This document shows, one piece after another, positions 19,199 through 28,645 of a stretch of 64,000 bases of DNA. Origin of the DNA: Pseudomonas sp. LS.1a (GTDB lineage: Bacteria > Pseudomonadota > Gammaproteobacteria > Pseudomonadales > Pseudomonadaceae); the NCBI RefSeq assembly GCF_022533585.1, contig NZ_CP092827.1, positions 1,404,001 to 1,468,000 on the forward strand, in the 5' to 3' direction. Both the position numbers and the translations under genes were made by a program. The notes beneath the pieces were generated by a model. The model was not told the DNA's origin. It searched no databases and saw only the letters and a program-made list of their open reading frames with translations. Each line of letters opens with the position of its first letter. Position 1 is the first letter of the stretch.

Positions 19199-20875
19199 AT
19201 GAGCGAAAGCTTTGCAGAACTCTTTGAAGAAAGCCTGAAAACCCTCAATCTTCAGCCGGGTGCCATCATCACCGGTATCGTTGTCGACATCGACGGCGAC
19301 TGGGTTACCGTACACGCTGGCCTGAAGTCCGAGGGCGTCATCCCGCTCGAGCAGTTCTACAACGAAGCTGGCGAGCTGACCATCAAGGTCGGTGACGAAG
19401 TTCACGTTGCGCTGGACGCGGTCGAAGACGGCTTTGGCGAAACCAAACTGTCCCGTGAAAAAGCCAAGCGCGCCGAGTGCTGGATTGTTCTGGAAGCAGC
19501 TTTCGCCGCCGAAGAAGTGGTCAAGGGCGTTATCAACGGTAAGGTTAAGGGCGGCTTCACTGTCGACGTTAACGGCATCCGTGCGTTCCTGCCGGGCTCC
19601 CTGGTTGATGTCCGCCCTGTGCGCGACACCACCCACCTGGAAGGCAAAGAGCTGGAATTCAAGGTCATCAAGCTGGACCAGAAGCGCAACAACGTTGTCG
19701 TTTCCCGTCGCAGCGTGCTGGAAGCCGAGAACAGCGCCGAGCGCGAAGCCCTGCTGGAAACCCTGCAGGAAGGCCAACAAGTCAAAGGTATCGTCAAGAA
19801 CCTCACCGACTACGGCGCCTTCGTGGACCTGGGCGGTATCGACGGCCTGCTGCACATCACCGACATGGCCTGGAAGCGTATCAAGCACCCATCGGAAATC
19901 GTTAACGTTGGCGACGAAGTCGACGTACGCGTTCTGAAGTTCGACCGCGAGCGCAACCGCGTTTCGCTGGGTCTGAAGCAGATGGGCGAAGATCCGTGGG
20001 TAGCTATCACTGCCCGCTACCCGGAAGGTACTCGCGTACAAGCTCGCGTTACCAACCTGACCGACTACGGCTGCTTCGCTGAGCTGGAAGAAGGCGTTGA
20101 AGGTCTGGTACACGTTTCCGAAATGGACTGGACCAACAAGAACATCCACCCGTCGAAAGTCGTTCAGGTTGGCGACGAAGTGGAAGTCATGGTTCTGGAC
20201 ATCGACGAAGAGCGTCGTCGTATCTCCCTGGGCATCAAGCAGTGCAAGTCCAACCCATGGGAAGACTTCTCCGGCCAGTTCAACAAGGGTGACAAGATCA
20301 CCGGTACCATCAAGTCGATCACCGACTTCGGTATCTTCATCGGTCTGGACGGCGGCATCGACGGCCTGGTTCACCTGTCCGACATCTCCTGGAACGAAAC
20401 CGGCGAAGAAGCCGTACGTCGTTTCAAGAAGGGCGACGAGCTGGAAACCGTCATCCTGTCGGTCGACCCAGAGCGCGAGCGCATCTCCCTGGGCATCAAG
20501 CAGCTGGAAGACGATCCGTTCTCCAACTTCGTTGCTGTCAATGACAAGGGCGCTATCGTCAAGGGCATCGTGAAAGAAGTTGACGCCAAAGGCGCCATCG
20601 TCACTCTGGCCGACGACATCGAAGCTACTCTGAAAGCTTCCGAAATCAGCCGTGACCGCGTTGAAGACGCGCGTAACGTCCTGAAGGAAGGCGAAGAGAT
20701 CGAAGCCAAGATCATCAGCGTTGACCGCAAGTCCCGCGTTATCAGCCTGTCCATCAAGTCGAAGGACGATGCTGAAGAGCGCGAAGCCATCCAGAGCCTG
20801 AAAAACGCTCCGGAAGCGGCTGCCGACACCACCATGGCTGCGCTGCTGCGCGAAGCAATGGCCAAGCAGAACTGA
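19199..20875 (+). CDS. rpsA: 30S ribosomal protein S1
   Basis: The predicted protein has 558 residues. The start is ATG 19199 ([13 protein letters not shown]), with AGGA nine bases upstream; the longer open frame from 19145 is leader. Six S1/OB-fold RNA-binding repeats are visible, several with the DYGxFVxL / GLVHxS pattern. S1 brings mRNAs with weak Shine-Dalgarno sequences to the ribosome. A strong terminator follows at once, so the downstream acyltransferase must use its own promoter or read-through. Confidence 0.98.
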   Translation: MSESFAELFEESLKTLNLQPGAIITGIVVDIDGDWVTVHAGLKSEGVIPLEQFYNEAGELTIKVGDEVHVALDAVEDGFGETKLSREKAKRAECWIVLEAAFAAEEVVKGVINGKVKGGFTVDVNGIRAFLPGSLVDVRPVRDTTHLEGKELEFKVIKLDQKRNNVVVSRRSVLEAENSAEREALLETLQEGQQVKGIVKNLTDYGAFVDLGGIDGLLHITDMAWKRIKHPSEIVNVGDEVDVRVLKFDRERNRVSLGLKQMGEDPWVAITARYPEGTRVQARVTNLTDYGCFAELEEGVEGLVHVSEMDWTNKNIHPSKVVQVGDEVEVMVLDIDEERRRISLGIKQCKSNPWEDFSGQFNKGDKITGTIKSITDFGIFIGLDGGIDGLVHLSDISWNETGEEAVRRFKKGDELETVILSVDPERERISLGIKQLEDDPFSNFVAVNDKGAIVKGIVKEVDAKGAIVTLADDIEATLKASEISRDRVEDARNVLKEGEEIEAKIISVDRKSRVISLSIKSKDDAEEREAIQSLKNAPEAAADTTMAALLREAMAKQN

Positions 20876-20891
20876 GTTCTGTTTGATCGGT

Positions 20892-20923
20892 AAAAAAAGG
20901 CGACCTCCGGGTCGCCTTTTTTT
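20892..20923 (+). terminator. Rho-independent terminator after rpsA
   Basis: Stem ggcgacc/gggtcgcc with a tccg loop, preceded by seven A and followed by seven T, 17 bases after the rpsA stop. The A/T flanks make it usable from both strands. Confidence 0.93.
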
Positions 20924-20939
20924 ATGCTGAAAGAAGGCC

Positions 20940-22019
20940 ATGTCGGGGGATTGTGCGATGTTGAGTTTTGGCGACGTCATGGAAGGTCGCGGACGCGATA
21001 ACAATTTCCTGATCATCAGGCTGCTGGCAGCAACTGCCGTAGTGGTGGGGCATTCCTTTGCGCTCTCCTATCTGGAGTGCCTGAGTTGCACCGACCCTGG
21101 CCTGCTGCTGGGCATGCCGGTGCCCGTTCATAGCCTGGGCGTGGAAGTATTTTTCATTGTCAGCGGTTTTCTGATCGCGGCCAGTGGAGAAAAGAATAGT
21201 GCCCGGGATTTCTACCTGGCCCGCGCATTGCGGATCCTGCCTGGCTTGCTCGTATGCCTGCTGCTCATGGCCTTTGTGCTAGGGCCTGTCATCACCTCGC
21301 TGCCGCTTGGTGAGTATCTTTCCCAGCGCCAGGTTTACAGGTACGTCTATAGCCCATTGCTGGTTTTCAAGGATGCCCAGTTCCTCTTGCCTGGGGTGAG
21401 CTTTACCCCGCGCCCCTATGGCGCTTCGGTCAATGGCAGCCTGTGGACCATCCCACTGGAAATGCGCATGTACGTGGTGCTGTGGCTATTGGTGCTCGTG
21501 GCCAAGGTTTGCCGGTGGCCGATGACAGGTTTGACGCTTGCCGCGTTGGTGATTGCACTGGGGTTGCATACCCTGCATCCAGCCTTTGCGGAGTACCCGT
21601 TCAAGCTGGTGGTGTGCTTCCTGGCAGGGGCGGTGTTCTATTCGTACCGGGCGGTGATCCCTTATACCGGGTGGCTGTTGCTTGTCTGCGTTGCGTTGTT
21701 CATCTTGGCCAAGGGTGGGCGCCTTGAGATTTTTGCATTTGCCGTTCTGACGATGTACGGCACGTTGTACGTAGCTTATTGCCCGCAGTTGAAGCTTCCC
21801 TCATTTGTGGAGGATTACTCGTATGGCATCTACCTGTATGCTTTTCCGATCCAGCAATTGTTGGCGTGGGCGATGCCATGGGTCGGGCCTTACTGGTTGA
21901 TGTTGGCTGCCGTTCCGGCGTCCTGGCTGGCGGGGTATGTGTCGTGGGGGCTGGTAGAGAAGCCTGCCTTGGCGATGCGCAAACGCTTTTCCCGAGCGGG
22001 TTCGCAGCAATTGGCATAG
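20940..22019 (+). CDS. Acyltransferase family 3 membrane protein (OafA/YrhL-like)
   Basis: This 359-residue hydrophobic protein has about ten membrane segments. It shows the acyltransferase-3 pattern: RLLAATAVVVGHSF with the catalytic His near residue 36, then GVEVFFIVSGFLIAASG, and WTIPLEMRMYV further on. Such enzymes O-acetylate surface polysaccharides or other envelope molecules. It is a single-domain form without a C-terminal SGNH domain. The ATG at 20940 has AGAAGG upstream; ATG 20958 is an alternative. It lies between rpsA and ihfB, genes that are neighbours in relatives, so it looks like an insertion, possibly linked to the O-antigen locus 4 kb on. Confidence 0.85.
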   Translation: MSGDCAMLSFGDVMEGRGRDNNFLIIRLLAATAVVVGHSFALSYLECLSCTDPGLLLGMPVPVHSLGVEVFFIVSGFLIAASGEKNSARDFYLARALRILPGLLVCLLLMAFVLGPVITSLPLGEYLSQRQVYRYVYSPLLVFKDAQFLLPGVSFTPRPYGASVNGSLWTIPLEMRMYVVLWLLVLVAKVCRWPMTGLTLAALVIALGLHTLHPAFAEYPFKLVVCFLAGAVFYSYRAVIPYTGWLLLVCVALFILAKGGRLEIFAFAVLTMYGTLYVAYCPQLKLPSFVEDYSYGIYLYAFPIQQLLAWAMPWVGPYWLMLAAVPASWLAGYVSWGLVEKPALAMRKRFSRAGSQQLA

Positions 22020-22893
22020 GCGTCTGGCCTCCAATAGCTGGCGTGCCCACTTTCACCCAGAAGGTGGTGTGGCGTTCAAGACATGTGCTGCCTCAGTGGG
22101 ATAACGTTGTGCCAATTCTCCGGAAACCGGCGCGATCCCTCTGTGGGGAGCGGGTTCACCCGCGAACACCGGCCTAGCCGGTGCCATCCATCGCATCGCC
22201 TGCTCCCACAGGCTGTCCATGCGGGGGCAGTGGTCTTGTCCATGTTCCCAGTACTTGCACGATCCCCTTGTGAAGAGGCCCTGTGTCGCGAAAAGTCTGC
22301 TCTCAACCGGTCGGTAATTGACTTCGAAGCAGGCAGCATCTCTGCCGGGCCAGCGACCCAAGCCGATTTCCAAAGGCCTGCACGATCTCTGTAGGGAGAT
22401 TGCCCAGCCCTTTCGGGCTGCGCTGTCGCGCAGAGAACAAATATCGCTCGTCTGGCGCGTTCCTTGTAGGAGCAGCCTTGTGCTGCGAAGAGGCCGGTAC
22501 AACCGATAGAAAGGCTTTGTCAGCACCGGCTGCTCCTACAGAACCCCACTACAGCAATGAGTCATCTGCCGTTCAAAGAGCGGGTCGATCCCACATGGGC
22601 TGCGCTGGCCTCAAGGCAGGTGATAACAGGTCGGTACTTGGCTTCGAAGCAGGCAACATCTTTGCAGGGGCAGCGAACCAGGGCCGATTTCCCAAAAGCC
22701 TGCACGATCCCTGTGGGAGCTGGCTTGCCAGCGAAGAGGCCGGGCCTGCCAGGCGCCGCAAGCTAGACCATTCCTGTAAAACTTCAATCTTGAATTTTTT
22801 TATTAAGTCAAGAACCGCCCTGTTCAAATCCCTCCCAGCGTGCTACAAACTGGTTAAGCAATGATCTAGCTGCTTGATAACGAAGGGAAAAAT
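22020..22893. other. Long non-coding gap with decayed REP elements before ihfB
   Basis: No gene is convincing in these 874 bases. They hold three REP-like pieces: about 22141-22215 (cgggttcacccgcg with cctgctcccacaggc), 22461-22540 (ccttgtaggagcagcc with ggctgctcctaca) and 22708-22745 (ctgtgggagctggcttgcca). There is also a diverged direct repeat, listed separately. The last 110 bases are AT-rich and probably contain the ihfB promoter. Confidence 0.7.
22309..22717. repeat. Diverged direct repeat of about 90 bp (22309-22397 and 22629-22717)
   Basis: The two copies share ggtcggta, ttcgaagcaggca, cagcga, gccgatttcc and gcctgcacgatc in the same order and at the same spacing, and both end in a REP-like ctgt[ag]ggga. 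They differ at about a dozen positions. No coding function is visible. Confidence 0.75.
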
Positions 22894-23193
22894 ATGACGA
22901 AGTCGGAGCTGATCGAACGTATTGTCACCCATCAGGGGCTGCTCTCGTCCAAGGACGTGGAGTTGGCCATCAAGACCATGCTTGAGCAGATGTCACAATG
23001 CCTTGCCACTGGTGATCGCATCGAAATCCGCGGTTTTGGCAGCTTCTCGCTGCACTATCGCGCCCCTCGCGTAGGCCGTAACCCGAAGACTGGCCAGTCG
23101 GTCAGCCTCGAAGGCAAGTTCGTGCCGCACTTCAAACCCGGCAAAGAGTTGCGCGACCGGGTCAATGAAGAAGAGCATGAGGCCCACACCTGA
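22894..23193 (+). CDS. ihfB: Integration host factor beta subunit
   Basis: This 99-residue DNABII protein begins [10 protein letters not shown], with the beta-arm motif [10 protein letters not shown] and the [12 protein letters not shown]-terminal helix. IHF bends DNA at specific sites as an alpha-beta heterodimer, with IhfA encoded elsewhere. GAAGGGAAAAAT precedes the ATG. It starts the ihfB-lapA run that borders the O-antigen locus in pseudomonads. Confidence 0.97.
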   Translation: MTKSELIERIVTHQGLLSSKDVELAIKTMLEQMSQCLATGDRIEIRGFGSFSLHYRAPRVGRNPKTGQSVSLEGKFVPHFKPGKELRDRVNEEEHEAHT

Positions 23194-23212
23194 TTCCACA
23201 AGGAGCAATCTG

Positions 23213-23476
23213 ATGCGTAACCTCAAGCGCGCCCTGGCGGCGGTGTTCGTGCTGCTGTTGGCGGCTGTGGTGCTGTTCTTCGTGCTGGAGAACCAGCAAA
23301 CCGTCTCGTTGGTCCTGTTCGGTTGGGCAGCCCCGGCCATGCCGGTCGCCGTGCTGGTGCTGGCCGCCCTGGTCATTGGCCTGGCAGTCGGGCCGCTGCT
23401 GGGTGCCTACGGCGTACTGCGCAGCAAGCGCAAGATCAGGGCTTCTGCCCGCCAGGCAGCTCTTAGCGGTAACTAA
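23213..23476 (+). CDS. LapA-domain (DUF1049) inner membrane protein
   Basis: The ATG at 23213 has AAGGAG at the right distance, so the longer open frame from 23165 is not used. The 87-residue product has two hydrophobic helices (about residues 8-25 and 42-66) around the ENQQTVSLVLFGW motif, then a basic cytoplasmic tail. This is the lipopolysaccharide assembly protein A domain; the E. coli member works in LPS quality control with LapB. No lapB follows here. Confidence 0.85.
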   Translation: MRNLKRALAAVFVLLLAAVVLFFVLENQQTVSLVLFGWAAPAMPVAVLVLAALVIGLAVGPLLGAYGVLRSKRKIRASARQAALSGN

Positions 23477-23578
23477 GGATATTTCCTACACCTATTTGGG
23501 AAAGTCTCACCTATGCCTGCGCCGGCTGTCATGGAGTAATAACGCACTTCATTTTCGGCCCAGGCGAGTGTGCGCAGC

Positions 23579-24991
23579 ATGGATTTTCCCGTCCTTTCCC
23601 ATCACGGTGGTACCCGCGGCGTTACCGGCTCCTGCCATCAACTGCACCTCGGCCCGACCAGCAGCCTGCTGATCGACTGCGGCCTGGAGCAGGGCGCCGA
23701 GGCGGCGCCACTGGGCTTCGACGTGCAGGGCATTCAGGCCCTGGTCATCACCCATGTGCATCTCGACCACGTTGGTCGCATCCCGGCGCTGCTGGCGGCA
23801 GGCTATCGTGGCCCCATCCTGTGCAGCGAGCCGTCTGCCCGGCTGCTGCCACTGGTGCTGGAAGACGCTTACAAGCTGAGCATCAGTAGCCAGCCCGCCC
23901 ATGTGGCGAGGTACCTCGAATTCATCCGCGACCTGATCGTGCCCCTGCCTTTCGAGCAATGGCACACCCTGGTCGAGCACCCCGGTCTCACTTGTCGCGT
24001 TCGCCTGCAGCGCGCCGGCCATCTGCTGGGTTCGGCCTATGTCGAATGCGACGTGCAGTACGAACAAGCCAACACCCGCTACGTGTTCTCCGGTGACCTC
24101 GGTGCTTGTGGCAACCCCTTGCTGCGCCCCGTGCAGCCTCCGGAACGGGCCGATGTCCTCGTGTTGGAAAGCACCTACGGCGACCGCCTGCACCCGCCTG
24201 CAGGCGACCGTCAGCAACGGCTGGAAGCGGCCATCGACCGCGCCCTGGCCGATGAGGGGACACTCCTCATTCCGGCCTTCAGCCTCGGCCGGACCCAGGA
24301 GCTGCTGTACGAGCTCGAAGGCATTCTTCACCGCAAGGCCTTGCTGAACAATGCCGGCCCGGCCCCCGATGGCGACCCGCTCGACTGGTCGCAGCTGCCC
24401 ATCATCCTTGACTCCCCCCTGGCACAGCGCATTACCGGTGTGTACCGGGAGCTGCACGACTACTGGAATGCCGAAGCCAGGGCACGCTTTGCCGAAGGGC
24501 GCGACCCGCTGGGTTTCAGTCAGTTGATCAGCGTGGACACCCATGCCCGTCACCAGCAAGTGGTCAATTATCTCAAGAGCACCGGGCGGCCAGCGATCGT
24601 CATTGCCGGCAATGGCATGTGCTCGGGCGGGCGTATTGTCAATTACCTCAAGGCCATGCTGGGGGACCCACGGCACGAGGTGATGTTTGTCGGTTACCAG
24701 GCCAAGGGCACGCCGGGCGCGGTGATACAGGCTAGCGAAGGGGCGGAAGGCTTTGTGCAGATCGACCTGGATGGGCAGATGTATGAGGTACGCGCAAAAG
24801 TCGTAACCTTGCCGGGTTACTCTGGGCATGCGGATCAGACGGGCCTCGTGGCTTTTGCGTCGCCAGGCCGGGGGCCATCCGGGCGTGTGGTGCTGGTGCA
24901 CGGTGATAGCAATGCCAAGATGGCGCTGGGCAAGGCCATCGAGGCGAAATTCAGGCAGCAGGGGCGTTCGGTCACAGTCTCCATCCCATGA
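23579..24991 (+). CDS. Metallo-beta-lactamase-fold RNA-processing type protein (beta-CASP)
   Basis: This 470-residue protein has the metal-binding motif HVHLDH near residue 60, FSGDLG and LESTYGDR. It ends with a Zn-dependent RNA-specificity domain containing GYSGHAD. This is the beta-CASP layout of CPSF73-like nucleases and YsgA/TTHA0252-type exonucleases, so it is probably an RNase. ATG 23579 is preferred over GTG 23570 because family members begin close to the F/HHGG motif. It is the last conserved gene before the O-antigen locus. Confidence 0.87.
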   Translation: MDFPVLSHHGGTRGVTGSCHQLHLGPTSSLLIDCGLEQGAEAAPLGFDVQGIQALVITHVHLDHVGRIPALLAAGYRGPILCSEPSARLLPLVLEDAYKLSISSQPAHVARYLEFIRDLIVPLPFEQWHTLVEHPGLTCRVRLQRAGHLLGSAYVECDVQYEQANTRYVFSGDLGACGNPLLRPVQPPERADVLVLESTYGDRLHPPAGDRQQRLEAAIDRALADEGTLLIPAFSLGRTQELLYELEGILHRKALLNNAGPAPDGDPLDWSQLPIILDSPLAQRITGVYRELHDYWNAEARARFAEGRDPLGFSQLISVDTHARHQQVVNYLKSTGRPAIVIAGNGMCSGGRIVNYLKAMLGDPRHEVMFVGYQAKGTPGAVIQASEGAEGFVQIDLDGQMYEVRAKVVTLPGYSGHADQTGLVAFASPGRGPSGRVVLVHGDSNAKMALGKAIEAKFRQQGRSVTVSIP

Positions 24992-25496
24992 GGAGTGTGC
25001 CAGCTAAACCTCGGAAGGGGCCAATCACGTTGTTGCGAGCGCAGCACTGTTGAGGCTGTGTAGGTCCACCCGATGGATGGCAGAGTTTTTTTAGCGTTTT
25101 TAGGAACTTACCGAAGCAAACGGTTGACTTATTCAGGATGTCGGCCTAGGGGTTGAAGCGGGCCGCGCAGGATAGTAGCTTGATGGCCGTGACTTCGCAT
25201 TGGAGGCGACAAACAATAGCAAGCTACATATTTTTAAATGATGGCCAAAGGATGGCTAAGGCTGGATAACTACAATAACATGCGCCAACATCGGAAAGTA
25301 ACGTGGACAATAGTCGTGGGTGCTTGTCTTCTGGTATTCCGAGGTTTCAGGAGTGGCGGCAGGTCAGTTACCAAGGCGCATAGTCAGCATCCAGCGGGTC
25401 ACCGTTTCGACTTGTTAACGACCGTGCATGCCTCCATGAGAGTTCAGGGCATTTCATGCAGCATCGATTTCGCCACGCGCAGAAGGATAAGTCAGT
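24992..25496. other. 505-bp leader region upstream of the O-antigen genes
   Basis: No gene is supported; the open frame at 25238-25549 has no family features and runs into the glycosyltransferase. The segment is more AT-rich than its left flank and must contain the locus promoter. A match to the JUMPstart/ops element was looked for; only a weak ggcggcaggt is present, at about 25353, which is not enough to call it. Confidence 0.5.
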
Positions 25497-26756
25497 GTGA
25501 CGCAAGCACCTTTGAAAATTGCTGTGGTCAGCCAGTATTTCTTCCCTGAAAACTTCATCATCAACGATATCGTTCGGGAGTTGAGTGCGCTGGGCGTGCA
25601 TGTTGAAGTTTTTACTGGTAAGCCTAACTATCCGAGTGGTGAGGTTTTCCCAGGTTATACCGCCCATGATGCGGTTGAAGACCGCTTTGCTGAAACGATT
25701 GCTGTCCATCGGGCACCGCTGCGGCCGCGCAAGAAAGGCGGGGCGAAAAATCTGATCCTCAATTATTTTTCATTCGTGGCCAACGGCGTCAGGTATTTCA
25801 CACGCCATGCAAAGCGCGGCCAGTTCGATGCCTACTTCGTCTTCGCGCCATCGCCCATCACTTCTGTAATTCCTGCACTGGCCATGAAACTCGCCCACCG
25901 CGCGCCAGTGTTCCTGTGGATACAGGACTTGTGGCCGGAAAGCCTTGCGGCCACCGGCTTCGTTCGCAACAAGTTTTTATTATCGATTGTCGGCTTGCTG
26001 GTGCGTGGCCTTTATTGGGCCGTGGATGTATTGCTGGTGCAGTCACGAGCGTTCATCGACCCGGTCAAGCGCTACGCGCGGGCTGACAAGATCAATTACT
26101 ACCCCAACTCTTACCTGCAGCAGGATGAGTCCGGTGAAATCTGCAAGTTGCCTGAGTCATTGACGACCTTGTTGCGCGGCCACTTCTGCGTAGTGTTCGC
26201 CGGCAACCTAGGCAGCGCGCAAGGGTTGGCCACCATCGCCGAAGCTGCGCGGGTGCTGCAGGCCGAGCATCTGCAGGCCCGTATCGTGATGGTCGGCACC
26301 GGCAGCAAGGCCGACTGGCTGGCAGAACAGAAACGCAAATGGGGCCTGGACAACCTGATCATTGCCGGCGCCTATCCGCGTACGGCGATGGCCGAACTGT
26401 TCGAGCTCAGTGGCGCATTGCTGGTTACACTCAAGCGGGACGAGATTTTCAGTTTTACCATTCCGAGCAAGGTGCAAGCCTACCTGGCAGCGGGCAGACC
26501 GATAATAGGCAGCCTGGATGGTGAAGGTGCCCGTGTCATCAACGATGCCGGTGCCGGTATTACCTGTCCTGCCGAAGACTCGGCCAGACTCGCGGCGTGC
26601 ATAAGGTCTATGCTGGCCATGCCGCAGGCGCAGCGAGAACAGATGGGCACACAGGCGAGGGCCTACTTCTTGAAACACTTCGAACTCAAGGCCCAGTGCA
26701 AGACACTGGTGCGCATGTTCGAACAACGGATTGAACAGGACAAAGCGACGCAATGA
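25497..26756 (+). CDS. GT4 glycosyltransferase, WbuB-like (N-acetyl-6-deoxy-L-hexosamine transferase candidate)
   Basis: The 419-residue GT-B enzyme starts at GTG 25497 after an AAGGA site. The N-terminal domain begins IAVVSQYFFPENFIINDIV and has a hydrophobic helix at about residues 160-180. The C-terminal domain has GNLGSAQGL, MVGTGSKADWL and PSKVQAYLAAGRP, the pattern of WbuB/WcaI enzymes that add L-FucNAc or L-QuiNAc. The next gene overlaps it as ATGA, and the three following genes make exactly such a donor, so it probably transfers that sugar. Confidence 0.82.
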   Translation: MTQAPLKIAVVSQYFFPENFIINDIVRELSALGVHVEVFTGKPNYPSGEVFPGYTAHDAVEDRFAETIAVHRAPLRPRKKGGAKNLILNYFSFVANGVRYFTRHAKRGQFDAYFVFAPSPITSVIPALAMKLAHRAPVFLWIQDLWPESLAATGFVRNKFLLSIVGLLVRGLYWAVDVLLVQSRAFIDPVKRYARADKINYYPNSYLQQDESGEICKLPESLTTLLRGHFCVVFAGNLGSAQGLATIAEAARVLQAEHLQARIVMVGTGSKADWLAEQKRKWGLDNLIIAGAYPRTAMAELFELSGALLVTLKRDEIFSFTIPSKVQAYLAAGRPIIGSLDGEGARVINDAGAGITCPAEDSARLAACIRSMLAMPQAQREQMGTQARAYFLKHFELKAQCKTLVRMFEQRIEQDKATQ

Positions 26757-27613
26757 ACATATTGGTACTGGGTGTCTCGGGCATGCTGGGCAACGCCGTT
26801 TTCCGGTATTTCTCGGCCAATTCGCAACACCGTGTCATGGGCACGCTGCGTTCGTCGTCCGGGCGCAGGTTCTTTGCTCCTGAGCAGGCCGAGCGATTGC
26901 TGTGCGGCGTGGATGTACTCGATGCCGACGCGCTGATGGCGGCCTTCGCCAAGGCCCGGCCGGATGTGGTGATCAACTGCGTGGGCCTTATCAAGCAACT
27001 GGCCGATGCCAAGGACCCGCTTACCGCGCTGCCGATCAACGCCATGCTGCCGCATCGCTTGGCCACGCTGTGTCGCGTGTCTGGTGCGCGCCTGATCCAT
27101 GTCAGTACCGACTGTGTATTTTCAGGTGCCAAGGGCATGTACCGGGAACAGGACGAGTCAGATTGCACCGACCTGTATGGCAAGTCCAAGTATATCGGCG
27201 AGTTGCACGACCTGGACGATGCTGTAACCCTGCGCACATCAATCATCGGCCATGAATTGCAAAGCAATGCATCGCTGGTCGACTGGTTCCTGTCCCAGCA
27301 AGGCAGTGTGAAAGGCTTCACCAAGGCGATCTTCTCCGGCCTGCCGACAGCCGAGCTGGCCCGTGTGATGCTGGACTACGTGATTCCCAACCCTTCGCTG
27401 AAAGGGCTTTACCATGTGTCTGCCGAGCCTATCGACAAGTACGAACTGCTCAAGCAGGTAGCGAAGGTTTATGGCAAGGACATCCAGATCGTGCCGGATG
27501 ACAAACTGGTTATCGATCGTTCGCTGGACTCTTCCCGCTTCCGCACGGATGCGGGCTATCAGCCACCTTCCTGGCCGGCGCTCATAAAGTTCATGCACGA
27601 ACACCGTCAATAA
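26753..27613 (+). CDS. RmlD-like NDP-sugar 4-ketoreductase (WbvR/QnlB type)
   Basis: This 286-residue extended SDR has the nucleotide-binding motif GVSGMLGNAV, the VSTDCVFSG strand and the YGKSK active site. It resembles RmlD and ends at 286 residues. WbjC/CapF/FnlB, the L-FucNAc enzyme, is about 370 residues with a C-terminal cupin domain that is absent here. A short RmlD-type reductase in this position is known from L-QuiNAc routes (WbvR of Vibrio cholerae O37). It should reduce the C4 keto group made by the next gene's product. Confidence 0.78.
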   Translation: MNILVLGVSGMLGNAVFRYFSANSQHRVMGTLRSSSGRRFFAPEQAERLLCGVDVLDADALMAAFAKARPDVVINCVGLIKQLADAKDPLTALPINAMLPHRLATLCRVSGARLIHVSTDCVFSGAKGMYREQDESDCTDLYGKSKYIGELHDLDDAVTLRTSIIGHELQSNASLVDWFLSQQGSVKGFTKAIFSGLPTAELARVMLDYVIPNPSLKGLYHVSAEPIDKYELLKQVAKVYGKDIQIVPDDKLVIDRSLDSSRFRTDAGYQPPSWPALIKFMHEHRQ

Positions 27614-27634
27614 CGAATTACAAGGAGCGCACAC

Positions 27635-28645
27635 GTGTTCGACAACAAGATTCTCATGATTACCGGCGGCACCGGTTCTTTCGGCAATACGGTGCTCAAG
27701 CGTTTTCTCAATACCAACGTCAAGGAAATCCGCGTCTTCAGCCGTGACGAAAAAAAGCAGGAGGACATGCGTATCGCCATGTCCAACGACAAGGTGAAGT
27801 TCTATATCGGTGATGTGCGTGATTATCAGAGCGTGGCAGAGGCGATGGTAGGGGTCGATTACATCTTCCATGCTGCAGCGTTGAAGCAGGTACCATCCTG
27901 CGAGTTTTACCCGATGGAAGCGGTGAAGACCAACGTCATCGGTACCGAGAACGTGCTGAATGCAGCCATCGCCAATGGGGTCAAGCGTGTAGTGGTGTTG
28001 AGCACCGACAAGGCTGTGTACCCGATTAACGCCATGGGTATTTCCAAGGCCATGGCGGAAAAGCTGATGGTGGCCAAGTCGCGGATGATCCCGCAGCAGG
28101 GCCCAGTGATCTGCGCCACCCGTTATGGCAACGTCATGGCCTCGCGGGGTTCGGTGATCCCGTTGTTCGTCGACCAGCTCAAGGCCGGCAATGAACTGAC
28201 TGTGACTGACCCGAACATGACCCGCTTCCTGATGTCGCTGGAAGACTCCGTTGACCTTGTGCTGCACGCCTTCGAAAACGCTCAGCAGGGTGACATCTTC
28301 GTACAGAAGGCTCCGGCGTCCACCGTGCAGGAGCTGGCAGAAGCGCTGCGCCAGCTGTTCAAGCGGGAAAACCCAATCAAGGTGATTGGCACTCGACATG
28401 GCGAAAAACTCTACGAGTCGCTGATTTCCCGCGAGGAAATGGCCAAGGCCGATGACATGGGCCGTTACTACCGTATCCCGGCCGACAACCGCGACCTTAA
28501 CTACAAGAAGTACTTTGTCGAAGGCGAGCAGCATATCTCCGAGCTGGATGACTACACCTCCCACAATACCGAGCGGCTCGACATTGACGGCATCAAGGCC
28601 CTGCTGCTGAAACTCGACTATATCCAGGAACAACTCAATGCTTAA
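27635..28645 (+). CDS. UDP-GlcNAc 4,6-dehydratase/5-epimerase (WbjB/FnlA/CapE family)
   Basis: The 336-residue SDR starts at GTG 27635 behind AAGGAG. Motifs are TGGTGSFGNTVL, an AAALKQVP loop and LSTDKAVYPINAMGISK, in which Met replaces the usual catalytic Tyr, as is typical of this dehydratase group. It removes water from UDP-GlcNAc and inverts C5, giving the L-configured 4-keto-6-deoxy sugar. The downstream epimerase overlaps by eight bases. This is the first step of the UDP-L-FucNAc/L-QuiNAc pathways. Confidence 0.88.
   Translation: MFDNKILMITGGTGSFGNTVLKRFLNTNVKEIRVFSRDEKKQEDMRIAMSNDKVKFYIGDVRDYQSVAEAMVGVDYIFHAAALKQVPSCEFYPMEAVKTNVIGTENVLNAAIANGVKRVVVLSTDKAVYPINAMGISKAMAEKLMVAKSRMIPQQGPVICATRYGNVMASRGSVIPLFVDQLKAGNELTVTDPNMTRFLMSLEDSVDLVLHAFENAQQGDIFVQKAPASTVQELAEALRQLFKRENPIKVIGTRHGEKLYESLISREEMAKADDMGRYYRIPADNRDLNYKKYFVEGEQHISELDDYTSHNTERLDIDGIKALLLKLDYIQEQLNA

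Noticed and set aside
22400..22864. 154-residue open frame in the rpsA-ihfB gap
   Set aside because: It runs across REP-like repeats and the direct repeat, has no ribosome binding site and no family features.
25340..25380. Possible JUMPstart/ops element upstream of the O-antigen locus
   Set aside because: Only ggcggcaggt resembles the ops core; the rest of the conserved JUMPstart sequence is absent.
26753..27613. Assignment of this gene as a second rmlD for dTDP-rhamnose
   Set aside because: A complete rmlBDAC set exists at 40.6-44.1 kb, and this gene is locked by overlaps between a WbuB-like transferase and UDP-L-hexosamine genes.
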